From: Kineococcus terrestris | GTDB lineage: Bacteria > Actinomycetota > Actinomycetes > Actinomycetales > Kineococcaceae | Length of the DNA stretch: 64,000 nt | Reading direction: 5' to 3' (one strand) | NCBI RefSeq assembly: GCF_041020765.1 | Contig: NZ_JBEUEJ010000004.1 | In this document: piece after piece, positions 17,280 to 25,756 of the stretch | How the letters are laid out: every line of letters begins with the position of its first letter | How positions within the stretch are numbered: the stretch's first letter is position 1 | Program-made: the position numbers and the translations under genes | Notes under the pieces: model-generated | Seen by the model: only the letters and a program-made list of their open reading frames with translations | Told to the model about the DNA's origin: nothing | Databases searched by the model: none

Positions 17280-18011
17280 TCACTTGCGCCCGGTGCGCCA
17301 GCGCATGCCCCAGCCGTAGGCCTCGTCGAGGGCCTGCTGCCCCCCCTGGACGTAGCGCACCTCGCGCTGCACGGACACCTCGCGCCCGTCGGAGACGAGC
17401 TGGGCGATGGCGCACATCGGGGAGCGGTCGTCGTGCTCGTCCAGGCGCACCTCGACCTCGGGGCCCTGGGCGGGGTGCAGGGTGACGACGCCGTCGGCGG
17501 CCGCCCAGTTCGGCACGCCCTCGTAGATGAACGCGAAGACGAGGACGCGCTTGATCCGGGAGGGGTCGCGCAGGTCGACGTACAGGTTCTCCCCGCCGCC
17601 GCCGCGCCGGTCGTCGCCGTCCAGCCACACCAGCGGGTCGCCGGTGCCGCGGTCGCGGAAGGCGTTGCCGAGGGCCTGCACGACGCCCTTGGAGCCGTCG
17701 GCGAGCTCGTACAGGGCGCCGAGGTCGAGGTCGATCGCGCCGTCGCCCGCGGCACCGGTGGCGGCCTGCTTGAGCTTGGCGAGGAAGCCGCCGCCGGCGG
17801 GGGCGGGCGCCTGGCCGGGGCGGGCGTTCCACGCGAGGTGGACGCGCAGGGTGCCGCCGGTGGAGCCGGCCTTGGTCAGCGAGACGCGCGGCGCGGCCTT
17901 CGTCAGCGTGACCTTGCTGAGGTTCACCCCGCCGGCGGGAGCGCCGGCGGGCGGGCTCGCCGGGGCGCTGTCCGCGGGCTGTCCGGGCCGCTTGGTGTAG
18001 TCGATGGGCAC
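17280..18011 (-). CDS. TerD-family protein
   Basis: 243 residues. A Pro/Ala-rich N-terminal linker (residues 8-30) precedes a TerD domain: VNLSKVTLTKAAPRVSLTK, AIDLDLGALYELADGSKGVVQ, GENLYVDL, and FIYEGVPNWAAADGVVTL. TerD proteins bind calcium and belong to stress-response (ter) systems of uncertain chemistry. It appears as a stand-alone gene upstream of an exporter, as often in actinobacteria. The GTG at 18011 has GGAGGC upstream. Confidence 0.9.
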   Translation of the reverse strand: MPIDYTKRPGQPADSAPASPPAGAPAGGVNLSKVTLTKAAPRVSLTKAGSTGGTLRVHLAWNARPGQAPAPAGGGFLAKLKQAATGAAGDGAIDLDLGALYELADGSKGVVQALGNAFRDRGTGDPLVWLDGDDRRGGGGENLYVDLRDPSRIKRVLVFAFIYEGVPNWAAADGVVTLHPAQGPEVEVRLDEHDDRSPMCAIAQLVSDGREVSVQREVRYVQGGQQALDEAYGWGMRWRTGRK

Positions 18012-18131
18012 GCTGCCTCCAGCTGTCCGTCCGCGACCGGTCCGCCCGGTCCGCGCACGGGCAACGCCCGCGCGCTCCCCAGCGTGCCCCAGGCGCCCGT
18101 GCACCACCGCCCCGCCCCACCCCCTGCCTCC

Positions 18132-18177
18132 GCGGTGGTCATGGAAGGGTGAGCGTTCACCCATCCATGATCACCGC
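18132..18177. repeat. TGATCA palindromic repeat, copy 2
   Basis: Arms 18132-18152 and 18157-18177 (21 bp, two mismatches) flank the loop GCGT. The right arm reads TCACCCATCCATGATCACC. It lies 30 bases past the tsaD stop. Confidence 0.88.
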
Positions 18178-18206
18178 TGGGGAGGAGCGGAGGAAGCCGA
18201 CCGGGC

Positions 18207-19259
18207 TCAGGTCCAGGGGCCGGCGAGCAGGGCGCCGGTCAGCGGGGCGGAGGGGTCGGCGGCCAGGTCCAGGCCCGAGGCGGGGGCGCCGCCGCGCACG
18301 AGCAGGTCCCCGACGGCGGCGATCATCGCGCCGTTGTCCGTGCACAGCCGCGGGCGCGGCACCCGCAGCTGGATCCCGGCCGCGGCGCAGCGCTCCTCCG
18401 CGAGGGCCCGCACCCGCGAGTTGGCCGCCACCCCGCCCACCAGCAGCAGCGCGTCGACGCGGTGCTCGTGGCAGGCCGCCAGCGCCTTGCGGGTCAGCAC
18501 GTCGGCCACGGCCTCCTGGAAGGAGGCGGCCACGTCGGCCACGGGCACCTCGCCGCCGGCGTCGGCGCGGGCCTCCACCCAGCGCGCCACGGCCGTCTTC
18601 AGGCCCGAGAAGGAGAACGCGTACGGCGGGTCGGAGGGGCGCGAGAGCGCGCGCGGGAAGGCGATGGCGCGCGGGTCGCCGTCGCGGGCGGCGGCGTCGA
18701 TCGCGGGCCCGCCCGGGTAGGCCAGGCCCAGCACGCGGGCGACCTTGTCGAACGCCTCCCCGGCCGCGTCGTCGGTGGTGTCGCCCAGGTGCACGACGGG
18801 GTCGCGGGCCAGGTCGCCCAGCAGCAGCAGCGACGTGTGCCCGCCGGAGACGACGAGCGCCACGCAGCGCGCCGGCAGCGGCCCGTGCTCCAGGACGTCG
18901 ACGGCCGCGTGCCCGGCGAGGTGGTGCACCCCGTACAGGGGCCGGTCGATCGCGAACGCGAGGGCCTTGGCGGCCGCCAGCCCGACCTGCACGGCCGTGG
19001 ACAGCCCCGGCCCGGCGGTCACCGCGACGGCGTCGACGTCCGCCAGGTCCAGCGAGGCCGCCTCCAGCGCCTGCCGCACGACGGGAACCATCGACTCCAG
19101 GTGGGCGCGGGCGGCGACCTCGGGCACGACGCCGCCGAAGCGGGCGTGCGCGTCCATGCTGGAGGCGAGCGCGTCGCCGAGCAGGACGCCGTCGCTGACC
19201 AGCCCGACGCCGGTCTCGTCGCAGGACGTCTCCACGCCCAGGACGACGGGGGCGCTCAC
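18207..19259 (-). CDS. tsaD: tRNA N6-adenosine threonylcarbamoyltransferase
   Basis: 350 residues. ETSCDETGVGLV opens the ASKHA fold. H113 and H117 of HHLAGH bind iron or zinc. VSGGHTSLLLL, AYPGGPAIDAAARDG and LLVGGVAANSRVR are all intact. With TsaB/C/E partners (not in this window) it makes the t6A37 modification of ANN-decoding tRNAs. The GTG start overlaps the stop of def by three bases (GTGA), so the two are coupled. Confidence 0.97.
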   Translation of the reverse strand: MSAPVVLGVETSCDETGVGLVSDGVLLGDALASSMDAHARFGGVVPEVAARAHLESMVPVVRQALEAASLDLADVDAVAVTAGPGLSTAVQVGLAAAKALAFAIDRPLYGVHHLAGHAAVDVLEHGPLPARCVALVVSGGHTSLLLLGDLARDPVVHLGDTTDDAAGEAFDKVARVLGLAYPGGPAIDAAARDGDPRAIAFPRALSRPSDPPYAFSFSGLKTAVARWVEARADAGGEVPVADVAASFQEAVADVLTRKALAACHEHRVDALLLVGGVAANSRVRALAEERCAAAGIQLRVPRPRLCTDNGAMIAAVGDLLVRGGAPASGLDLAADPSAPLTGALLAGPWT

Positions 19260-19849
19260 GCCAGCCCCGCGGCGGCGAGGATCTCCTGGCGCTGCCCGGC
19301 GGGCAGGCGGTCCACGTACACGACGCCCTCGAGGTGGTCGCTCTCGTGCTGCAGGCAGCGGGCCAGCAGCCCGGTGCCGACGATCTCCACGGGCTCGCCG
19401 TGCACGTCGACGCCGGTGACGCGGGCGCTGTCGGGGCGGCCCAGCTCGGCGTACTCGCCGGGCACGGACAGGCACCCCTCCCCGTCCACGTCCAGGCGGC
19501 GGCGCCGGCCGGTGGGCAGGTGCAGGACGGGGTTGACGACGTGCGCGACGACGTTGCGGCCGGTGGTCTCCGTCTCGTCGTCGGGGCAGTCGACGACGAA
19601 GACGGCGGCGTCGACGCCGATCTGGTTGGCGGCCAGGCCGACGCCGTCGGCGGCGGCCATGGAGGCGAACATGTCGGCGACCAGCTGCACGAGGTCGTCG
19701 TCGAAGGCGGTGACGGGACGGCAGCGGCGGTGCAGGACGGGCGTGCCGTAGGTGGTGACGGGGTGCACCGCGCCGGTGCGGCCCTCGAAGACCACGGGCT
19801 CCCGCTCCCCCGGCCCGCCGTCGTGCTGGTGCTGGTCCTCGTCCGCCAC
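19256..19849 (-). CDS. def: Peptide deformylase
   Basis: 197 residues. Motif 1 GVGLAANQIG (69-78), motif 2 EGCLSVPG with metal ligand C126, and motif 3 QHESDHLEG with H168 and H172 are complete. It removes the formyl group from nascent proteins. About 20 N-terminal residues (DEDQHQHDGGPG) are a variable extension. Start GTG at 19849. It is directly followed by tsaD with overlap. Confidence 0.96.
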   Translation of the reverse strand: MADEDQHQHDGGPGEREPVVFEGRTGAVHPVTTYGTPVLHRRCRPVTAFDDDLVQLVADMFASMAAADGVGLAANQIGVDAAVFVVDCPDDETETTGRNVVAHVVNPVLHLPTGRRRRLDVDGEGCLSVPGEYAELGRPDSARVTGVDVHGEPVEIVGTGLLARCLQHESDHLEGVVYVDRLPAGQRQEILAAAGLA

Positions 19850-19878
19850 GGCGTCGATCGTAGGCGGGCGGGTGGTGC

Positions 19879-21513
19879 TCAGTCCTGGGGGTGGAAGCGG
19901 ACGGCGAGCACGGCCACGTCGTCGCCGTCGGTGCCCAGCTCGGCCAGCAGCGCGTCGAGGCCGGTGGCCAGGTCGGGGTGGGCCAGGACCCCGCCGACGG
20001 CCCGCAGCCGCTGCAGGCCGGCGTCCAGGTCGCCGCGGCGGCGCTCGACGAGGCCGTCGGTGTAGAGCAGGAGCGTGGAGCCGGCGGGCACGGGCGCGAG
20101 GTGGTCGGTGCGCTCCAGCCCGGCGCCGGTGCCGACGATCAGCTCGGGCGGGGAGGTCAGCAGCCGGGTGCGCCCGTCGGCCTGCACGAGCAGCGGCGGC
20201 GGGTGCCCGGCGTTGGCCCAGCGGAACCAGCGCAGGGAGCGGTCGAGGTCGTCGCGGCGCTGCTCGACGCGCCCGACGAGGCAGCTGGCCAGCAGCTGCT
20301 CGTCGCCCAGGGAGGTGACGACGCCCTCCAGGCGGGTCAGCAGGGCGGCCGGGCCGTCGTCGCGGTCCACCGCCAGCGCCCGCAGCGCGATGCGCAGCTG
20401 CCCCATGGCCGCGGCGGCGCGCACGTCGTGGCCGGCGACGTCGCCGATGACGGTCAGGGTGCTGCCGGTGGGCAGCAGGACGACGTCGTACCAGTCGCCG
20501 CCGACCTGCGCGCCGCCGGCGGCGACGTAGCGGGCGATGACCTCCAGGTGGTCCGGCTGCGGCAGGCTGCGGGTGAGCATCGCCCGCTGCAGGGTGCGCG
20601 CCGTGCGGGTGCGCTCGGCGAGCAGCTGGGCGCGCTGCAGCGCCTGGGTGGCGCCGGTGGCCAGGGCGACGAGCAGGGCGCGCTCGTTCTCGTCCAGGGA
20701 CAGGTCCTCGTGCCAGACCATCGTCAGCAGGCCCACGGACGCGTCCCGGGCGAACAGGGGCACGGTGACGACGTAGCGCACGTCCGCGGCGCGCCAGCGG
20801 TGCGCCAGCTCGGGGAACTCCGCGTGCAGGGTGGCGGCGTCGTCGAAGCGGGGCCGGCCGGTGCGCAGGGCCAGGGTGCCGGGGCCGGGCCCGTCCAGCG
20901 GCAGGTCGCTCCACTGCTCGACGGCGCCCTCGGCGTACTCGCCGGAGAAGGGGGTGCGCAGCAGGCCGCGCTCGTGGTCGACGACGGACAGCGCGGCGTA
21001 GGCGGCGCCGAACTCGCGGCGGGCGACGTCGACGACGGCGTCGGCGACGTCCTGCAGGGTCTCGGTCGCGGTCAGCGCCTGGGACAGGCGCAGCAGGCGG
21101 CGGGTGTGCTCCAGGCCCTCCTGGGTGGTGCGCAGCAGCTCGTCGCGCTCGGCCTCGACGCGGTGCTGGTCGGTGACGTCGCGGAAGGCGCACAGCACCT
21201 TGCCGTCGACGCGCTGGGCGCGGGCGGTGAACCAGCGCTCGCGGCCGGGCACCTGCCCGGTCCAGGTGACGAGGTCCTCGGTCTCGCGGGTGCGCGCGAG
21301 CGCGGCGCGCCAGCCGGCGCCGCCCGCGTCGGGGAAGAGGTCGGCGAAGGGGCGGCCCACGACGTCCTCGACGGGCAGCTCCAGCAGCCGGGCGCCGGTC
21401 GCGTTGACGTGCAGCACCTGCCAGCGGTGCTCGGCGTCGAGGACGACGATGCCCTCGGACACCTCCTGCCACGCCCGCAGGAGGAGCGGGTCGACCGCTG
21501 CTCCGGCTGCCAC
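19879..21513 (-). CDS. PAS-GAF-PP2C (SpoIIE/RsbU-type) phosphatase
   Basis: 544 residues. A PAS domain (about 10-125; HVNATGARLLELPVEDVVGR) is followed by a GAF domain (about 150-310; VTVPLFARDASVGLLTMVWH) and a PPM/SpoIIE phosphatase (about 320-544) with GGDWYDVVLL, VIGDVAGHDVRAAAAMGQ, WANAGHPPPLL, LLYTDGLVERR and GDDVAVLAVRF. Such enzymes dephosphorylate anti-anti-sigma factors and so control alternative sigma factors. No partner sigma, anti-sigma or STAS gene is next to it. GTG start at 21513; a ribosome-binding site is weak. Confidence 0.9.
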   Translation of the reverse strand: MAAGAAVDPLLLRAWQEVSEGIVVLDAEHRWQVLHVNATGARLLELPVEDVVGRPFADLFPDAGGAGWRAALARTRETEDLVTWTGQVPGRERWFTARAQRVDGKVLCAFRDVTDQHRVEAERDELLRTTQEGLEHTRRLLRLSQALTATETLQDVADAVVDVARREFGAAYAALSVVDHERGLLRTPFSGEYAEGAVEQWSDLPLDGPGPGTLALRTGRPRFDDAATLHAEFPELAHRWRAADVRYVVTVPLFARDASVGLLTMVWHEDLSLDENERALLVALATGATQALQRAQLLAERTRTARTLQRAMLTRSLPQPDHLEVIARYVAAGGAQVGGDWYDVVLLPTGSTLTVIGDVAGHDVRAAAAMGQLRIALRALAVDRDDGPAALLTRLEGVVTSLGDEQLLASCLVGRVEQRRDDLDRSLRWFRWANAGHPPPLLVQADGRTRLLTSPPELIVGTGAGLERTDHLAPVPAGSTLLLYTDGLVERRRGDLDAGLQRLRAVGGVLAHPDLATGLDALLAELGTDGDDVAVLAVRFHPQD

Positions 21514-21635
21514 GGGAGCGACCTTAGGGACGGTCGGAGCGCGGCGCAGGTGATCGCGCGCTTCGCCGCCGTCCCGCGACCGGCCCGCGACCGGGGGACA
21601 CGGGCGGGCGCGGGGCGGGCGCGGAGGCGGGTGCC

Positions 21636-22382
21636 TCAGCCGCGGGCGGCGAGGACGGAGAACTCCAGCTCGCCGTCGCCGGCGACGGCCACGAAGCCGA
21701 GGTCGGGCGGGGTGACGCCGAAGTCCGTCCAGGTCACGGGCACGGCTCCGGTCACGGTGACGGCGTCCTCGCCGGTGCGCTCGACGGCCGCGGGGACGGT
21801 GACGGGGCGGGTCTCGCCGTTCAGCGACACGGTGCCGGTCAGCTCGACGGTCACGGCCGCGCCGGTCTCCTCCAGGCCGCCGAGGGGCGCGGGGGCGGTG
21901 AGGGTGAAGACGGCGTCGGGGTGGGCGGCGACGTCGACGACGGAGCTGCGGAAGTACTGGTCGCGGCTGCCGGAGTCGGTGGCCACGCTCGCCAGGTCCA
22001 CGGTGAGGACGGCGCCGGTCAGCTCGCCGCCGCCGACGGTCAGCTCGCCGTCGACCTGCTCGGTGCGGCCGGTGACGGTGATGTCGCGCCCGTCGAGGAC
22101 CTCGTCGACGCGGTACCCGGCGAGGCTGCCGGGGGCGACGGTCCAGGTGCCGTCGAGCCGGGCGTCGGCGGCGGGGGCGGTCGCCGTGGCGGTGGGGGCG
22201 GTGGCGGGGGCGAGCTGGGCGTCGGGCTCCCCGGCGACGAACCGCGCGTAGAGGGCGGGGCCGGCGAAGACGGCCAGGGCCGCCCCGGCGAGGGCGAGGA
22301 CGGCGAGCGCGGCGACCACCCACGGCCAGCGCCGGCGACGGCGTCCCGTCTCCCGCTGCTGCTCCTGCTGCTGCTGCGCCAC
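21636..22382 (-). CDS. YceI-family protein, membrane-anchored
   Basis: 248 residues. A Gln/Arg-rich N-terminus precedes one membrane helix (about 19-42), a Thr/Ala-rich linker, and a YceI lipocalin-like beta-barrel (about 75-245) with GTWTVAPGSLAGYRVDE, SSVVDVAAHPDAVFTLT, GTVSLNGETRPVTVP and VTWTDFGVTPP. YceI barrels bind polyisoprenoids or other amphiphiles at the cell surface. GTG at 22382 has GGGGAGGCAC upstream. Confidence 0.9.
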   Translation of the reverse strand: MAQQQQEQQRETGRRRRRWPWVVAALAVLALAGAALAVFAGPALYARFVAGEPDAQLAPATAPTATATAPAADARLDGTWTVAPGSLAGYRVDEVLDGRDITVTGRTEQVDGELTVGGGELTGAVLTVDLASVATDSGSRDQYFRSSVVDVAAHPDAVFTLTAPAPLGGLEETGAAVTVELTGTVSLNGETRPVTVPAAVERTGEDAVTVTGAVPVTWTDFGVTPPDLGFVAVAGDGELEFSVLAARG

Positions 22383-22424
22383 CGTGCCTCCCCCCGCGCG
22401 CCGCCGGTCGCGGCTCCCGCGGGG

Positions 22425-23447
22425 TCAACGGCGCGGGCGCCCTCCGGGTTCGCCGGGCCCGTCCGGCGGGCCGGGCCGACCGGGCGGCTCGGCGTGGGCG
22501 AGCAGGCGCCGGGCCGCGCGCGCCACGGCCGCGCGCACCTCGGGCGGCGCGGACAGCCGGTGGGGCACGTCCTCGGGGATCCACAGCAGGGCGGCGGCCA
22601 CCTGCTCGGGGTGCTCGACGGCGAGCGGCCAGCGGGTGCCGCCCGCGCCGTCGTCGACGGCGTCGCGCAGCCACCAGCCGAAGCGGGCGCGCGCCCGCTC
22701 CAGCGGCAGGTCGAGGTGGACGTCGGCGTGCACGCGGGCCCGGTCGGCGCCGGAGACGGCGCGCGCGACGAGCTCGGCGGCGCCGGCGGCCGGCAGCGGG
22801 CGCGGCGCGAACCGCACCCCCGTGGGCTCCAGGGCGCCGGCGCGGTCGAGGCGGAAGGTGCGCCAGGCGTCGCGGTCGAGGTCGTGGGCGACGAGGAACC
22901 AGTGCCGCGCCTCGGCGACGAGGGCGTGCGGCTCGACGTGGCGGCGGGTCTCCCGCCCGGCGCCGGAGACGTAGCGGAAGCGCACCCGCTCGTGGTCGCG
23001 GCAGGCCAGGGCGAGGCGGCTGAGCAGGTCGGTGGGCACGGGCCGCCCGCGCGGTCCGGCCGGCTGCAGGTGCTCGGCCAGGGCGTTGACGCGCCGGCGC
23101 AGCACCGGCGGCAGGACCTGCTCGAACTTCGCCAGCGCGGAGGCGGTCGTGTGCTCGCCGTCGGCGAGGCCCTGGGTGGCGGCCGCGCGCAGGCCGACCG
23201 CGACGGTGACGGCCTCGGCGTCGGTGAGCAGCAGGGGCGGCACGCCGCCGCCGGCCTCCAGCCGGTAGCCGCCGGCGGCGCCGCGCGCGGCGGTGACGCG
23301 GTAGCCGAGCGCGCGCAGGCGCTCGACGTCGCGGCGCAGGGTGCGCTCGGTGACGCCGAGGCGGCGGGCGAGCTCGGGGCCCGTCCACTGCCGGTGGGTC
23401 TGCAGCAGGCCGAGCAGTTCCAGCGCCCTCGCGGTGGTCCCGGACAC
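22425..23447 (-). CDS. WYL-domain transcriptional regulator
   Basis: 340 residues. The N-terminal DeoR-like winged helix (about 5-60) reads ALELLGLLQTHRQWTGPELA and TERTLRRDVERLRALGYRV. A WYL domain follows (about 130-210: RDHERVRFRYVSGAGRETRR, EARHWFLVAHDLDRDAWRTF), with a C-terminal WCX-like extension. WYL domains sense ligands, often nucleic-acid-derived. It is divergent from two VOC genes, and the inverted repeat at 23470-23488 between them is its likely operator. The GTG at 23447 has AGGA upstream. Confidence 0.9.
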   Translation of the reverse strand: MSGTTARALELLGLLQTHRQWTGPELARRLGVTERTLRRDVERLRALGYRVTAARGAAGGYRLEAGGGVPPLLLTDAEAVTVAVGLRAAATQGLADGEHTTASALAKFEQVLPPVLRRRVNALAEHLQPAGPRGRPVPTDLLSRLALACRDHERVRFRYVSGAGRETRRHVEPHALVAEARHWFLVAHDLDRDAWRTFRLDRAGALEPTGVRFAPRPLPAAGAAELVARAVSGADRARVHADVHLDLPLERARARFGWWLRDAVDDGAGGTRWPLAVEHPEQVAAALLWIPEDVPHRLSAPPEVRAAVARAARRLLAHAEPPGRPGPPDGPGEPGGRPRR

Positions 23448-23469
23448 GGTCCCGATCCTGGCAGCGCAC

Positions 23470-23488
23470 CAGGACACGAGCTGTCCTG
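23470..23488. promoter_or_regulatory. Inverted-repeat operator between WYL regulator and VOC genes
   Basis: CAGGACA and TGTCCTG form perfect 7-bp arms around CGAGC. The site is midway between the divergent starts at 23447 and 23538, so the WYL regulator probably binds it to control both directions. Confidence 0.65.
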
Positions 23489-23537
23489 TTGGGCTCCTAG
23501 CGTCGGGGTCACCAGGAGGAGCGGCGAGGAGGCCACC

Positions 23538-23915
23538 GTGGACGTGAGGATCGAACTGCTGACCGTGCCCGTCACCGACGTCGACCGCGCGATCGCGTTC
23601 TACGTCGAGGGGTGCGGGTTCGCGCTGGACCACGACGTGCGGGTCGACGACGCCACCCGCTTCGTGCAGGTCACCCCGCCGGGGTCGGCCTGCTCGATCA
23701 TGCTGGACTCGTTCACCGGCACGATGCCGCCGGGATCGCAGAAGGGCGTGCAGTGCGTCGTGGCGGACGTCGACGCCGCGCGCGCGGACCTGGTGGGCCG
23801 CGGCGTGGCGTGCACGGAGGTGGACGAGCAGCCGTGGGGCCGGTTCGTGTTCTTCGCCGACCCCGACGGCAACGCGTGGGCGCTGCAGGAACTGCCGCGG
23901 GAGGGGTCGCGGTGA
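23538..23915 (+). CDS. VOC-family (glyoxalase-like) protein 1
   Basis: 125 residues, a single glyoxalase/bleomycin-resistance-type domain. VDVRIELLTVPVTDVDRAIA opens the first beta-alpha module, and FADPDGNAWALQELP closes the second. Metal-ligand positions typical of glyoxalase I are only partly present, so the substrate is unknown. The gene starts with GTG after GAGGAGG and ends overlapping the next VOC gene (GTGA). Confidence 0.9.
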   Translation: MDVRIELLTVPVTDVDRAIAFYVEGCGFALDHDVRVDDATRFVQVTPPGSACSIMLDSFTGTMPPGSQKGVQCVVADVDAARADLVGRGVACTEVDEQPWGRFVFFADPDGNAWALQELPREGSR

Positions 23916-24298
23916 TCGACCACATCGGCCTGCCGTGCACCGACCCGGCGGCCTCCGCGGAGTTCTGGCTGCGGGTGTTCGCGCCGCTGGGGGTGCGCGA
24001 GGCGGTGCGGATCCCCACCCCCGCCGGCCCGGTCGTGGGGCTGGCCGGGCCGGGCGGAGGACCGGACCTGTGGTGCGCACCGGCCGAGGGGCACGGCTCG
24101 CGGCCGGTGCACCTGGCGCTGGGCGCACCGACGCGCGGGGCCGTCGACGCCGTGCACGCGGCGGCGCTCGGCGCGGGCGCGGAGGTCCTGCACGCGCCGC
24201 GGGTGTGGCCGGAGCACCACGAGCACTACTACGCGGTGTTCGTGCGCGACGCGGACGGGAACAACGCCGAGGCGGTCTGCCACCGGCCGCCGGGGTGA
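23912..24298 (+). CDS. VOC-family (glyoxalase-like) protein 2
   Basis: 128 residues of one VOC domain: VIDHIGLPCTDPAASAEFW, then RPVHLALGAPTRGAVDAVHA, HEHYYAVFVRDADGNNAEAV. The pattern H5, H (HLAL) and E (NNAEAV) resembles metal-binding VOC enzymes. It is translationally coupled to the first VOC gene by a GTGA overlap and is presumably controlled by the divergent WYL regulator. Confidence 0.9.
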   Translation: MIDHIGLPCTDPAASAEFWLRVFAPLGVREAVRIPTPAGPVVGLAGPGGGPDLWCAPAEGHGSRPVHLALGAPTRGAVDAVHAAALGAGAEVLHAPRVWPEHHEHYYAVFVRDADGNNAEAVCHRPPG

Positions 24299-24345
24299 GG
24301 CCGCAGGGCTCGCTCCTGCGGCGGGTGCGGCGGGAGGATGGCCCC

Positions 24346-24732
24346 GTGACGACGGCGTCCCCCGCCCCGCCCCGGCCGCTGACCGCCCGCGAGCGCGGGG
24401 CCCTCACAGCGCTGCTGGAGCGCGGCACGAGCGTCGACGACGAGCGCACCGTCACCGGCGAGGACCGCGCCCGGTGGCTGGCGCAGGTGCCGGGGACGTT
24501 CGCCGGGCGCCGCTGCGGGTGCGGTTCCTGCCCCTCGGTCGAGCTGACCGACGCGGCCGGGCGCACCCCGGCGGCCGGCGACGCGCGCGTCGTGCTGGAG
24601 GCGTCGGCGCCCGGGGCGCTGCTGCTGCTGTTCGTCGACGAGGACCGGCTCAGCTACCTGGAACTCGCGCCGCTGGATGACGACGGCGTGGAGGAGTTCC
24701 CGGACGCGGAGGAGATCAGCGACCCGTCGTGA
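24346..24732 (+). CDS. Conserved hypothetical protein with CGCGSC motif
   Basis: 128 residues with no domain I can name. The central motif RRCGCGSCPSVEL has three closely spaced cysteines and could bind metal. The rest alternates strand-like segments (RVVLEASAPGALLLLFVDED, LSYLELAPLDDD) and an acidic C-terminus. Proteins of this look recur in actinobacteria without known function. It starts with a GTG at 24346 preceded by GGGAGGA and lies downstream of the VOC pair on the same strand. Confidence 0.75.
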   Translation: MTTASPAPPRPLTARERGALTALLERGTSVDDERTVTGEDRARWLAQVPGTFAGRRCGCGSCPSVELTDAAGRTPAAGDARVVLEASAPGALLLLFVDEDRLSYLELAPLDDDGVEEFPDAEEISDPS

Positions 24733-24844
24733 CCGGTGGTGCGCCGGCGCCACCGGGTGGCCGGGCCGTCGCGCGGTGGCCGACCCGGGCGGGCCGGTGC
24801 AAGCTGCGGTCCCGACCCGAGGAAGACCCGAGGAGGAGGTGCAC

Positions 24845-25018
24845 GTGCTGGACGGGCTCGGCGAACCGTGGGTGTGGGCGGTGGGCCTACCGCTGGTGCT
24901 CCTGAGCTGGTGGCTGCTGCCGAGCCGACAGGAGGCCGGTGAGGCCGGCGAGCGTTGGGGGCTGCGGCAGCTGCGACGGCTGCACGCCCGGCGGAACCGC
25001 CACGGCCGCGAAGGCTGA
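24845..25018 (+). CDS. Small single-pass membrane protein
   Basis: 57 residues. One hydrophobic helix (WVWAVGLPLVLLSWWLLP, about 9-26) is followed by a basic, Arg-rich cytoplasmic tail. GAGGAGG lies upstream of the GTG at 24845. No function can be assigned; it is convergent with the following TetR gene. Confidence 0.6.
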   Translation: MLDGLGEPWVWAVGLPLVLLSWWLLPSRQEAGEAGERWGLRQLRRLHARRNRHGREG

Positions 25019-25036
25019 CAGCGGGGTCAGGGGCGG

Positions 25037-25657
25037 CTACCGCGCGCCGTAGCGGGCGAGCACGGTCAGCACGGCCTCCTCGACCTCGTGGGCGACGGCG
25101 GCGTCCGAGGGGTTCCAGTCGACGAGGAACATCCGGGGCCACAGCACGAAGTTCGAGATCATCCCGAGGAACTGGGTCGTCGCCGTGGTCGGGTCCGGCA
25201 CGTGCAGCGAACCGGCCTCGGCGGCGGCCCGCAGGTAGCGGCGCACCTCGTCGAAGAACGGCAGCTTGCCGAGGTCGAACTGCCGGCGCCCGAGGTCGGG
25301 GGACGAGGGCGCCTCGGCGATGACGAGGCGGAAGAGCCCGGCGGTGTCCGGCCGGCCCAGCAGCTCCGCGTACACCGCACCCACCGCGCGCAGGCCCGTG
25401 GCCGGATCGGCGGGGTCGAGGTCGTCGGTCAGGTGCACCCGGGGCGCCCAGACCTCCTCGACGATCGCGTCGAACAGGGCGTCCTTGGTCGGGAACTGCT
25501 TGAACAGGGTGGCCTTGGAGACCTGCGCCGCGGCCGCGACCTGCGCGAGGGAGGTGCGGGCGAACCCCTGGTCGCCGAACAGCGTCCTGGCGGTGGTGAG
25601 GATCGCGGCCCGCTTGTCGGCGGCGACCCGCTGGTGGAACGAGGACGTACCGGGCAC
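25037..25657 (-). CDS. TetR-family repressor 1
   Basis: 206 residues. The helix-turn-helix lies at about 15-62 (AAILTTARTLFGDQGFARTS, VSKATLFKQFPTKDALFDAI), followed by a helical ligand-binding domain. It is divergent from an SDR gene, and two near-identical palindromes (25675-25696, 25719-25744) fill the 99-base gap. It therefore almost certainly represses itself and the SDR. Start is the GTG at 25657. Confidence 0.92.
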   Translation of the reverse strand: MPGTSSFHQRVAADKRAAILTTARTLFGDQGFARTSLAQVAAAAQVSKATLFKQFPTKDALFDAIVEEVWAPRVHLTDDLDPADPATGLRAVGAVYAELLGRPDTAGLFRLVIAEAPSSPDLGRRQFDLGKLPFFDEVRRYLRAAAEAGSLHVPDPTTATTQFLGMISNFVLWPRMFLVDWNPSDAAVAHEVEEAVLTVLARYGAR

Positions 25658-25674
25658 GCACCGAGGGTACCGGA

Positions 25675-25696
25675 AGGTGAGTCGCTTGACTCACCT
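25675..25696. promoter_or_regulatory. TetR operator O1
   Basis: AGGTGAGTC and GACTCACCT are perfect 9-bp arms around GCTT, 18 bases upstream of the tetR start. Confidence 0.8.
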
Positions 25697-25718
25697 CATC
25701 GGGGGGCGCATCCTCGTG

Positions 25719-25744
25719 TGAGGTGAGTCGACTGACTCACCTCA
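25719..25744. promoter_or_regulatory. TetR operator O2
   Basis: TGAGGTGAGTC and GACTCACCTCA are perfect 11-bp arms around GACT. The core is the same as O1, 46 bases away centre to centre, and it ends 13 bases before the SDR start. Confidence 0.82.
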
Positions 25745-25756
25745 GAGGAGGAACCG

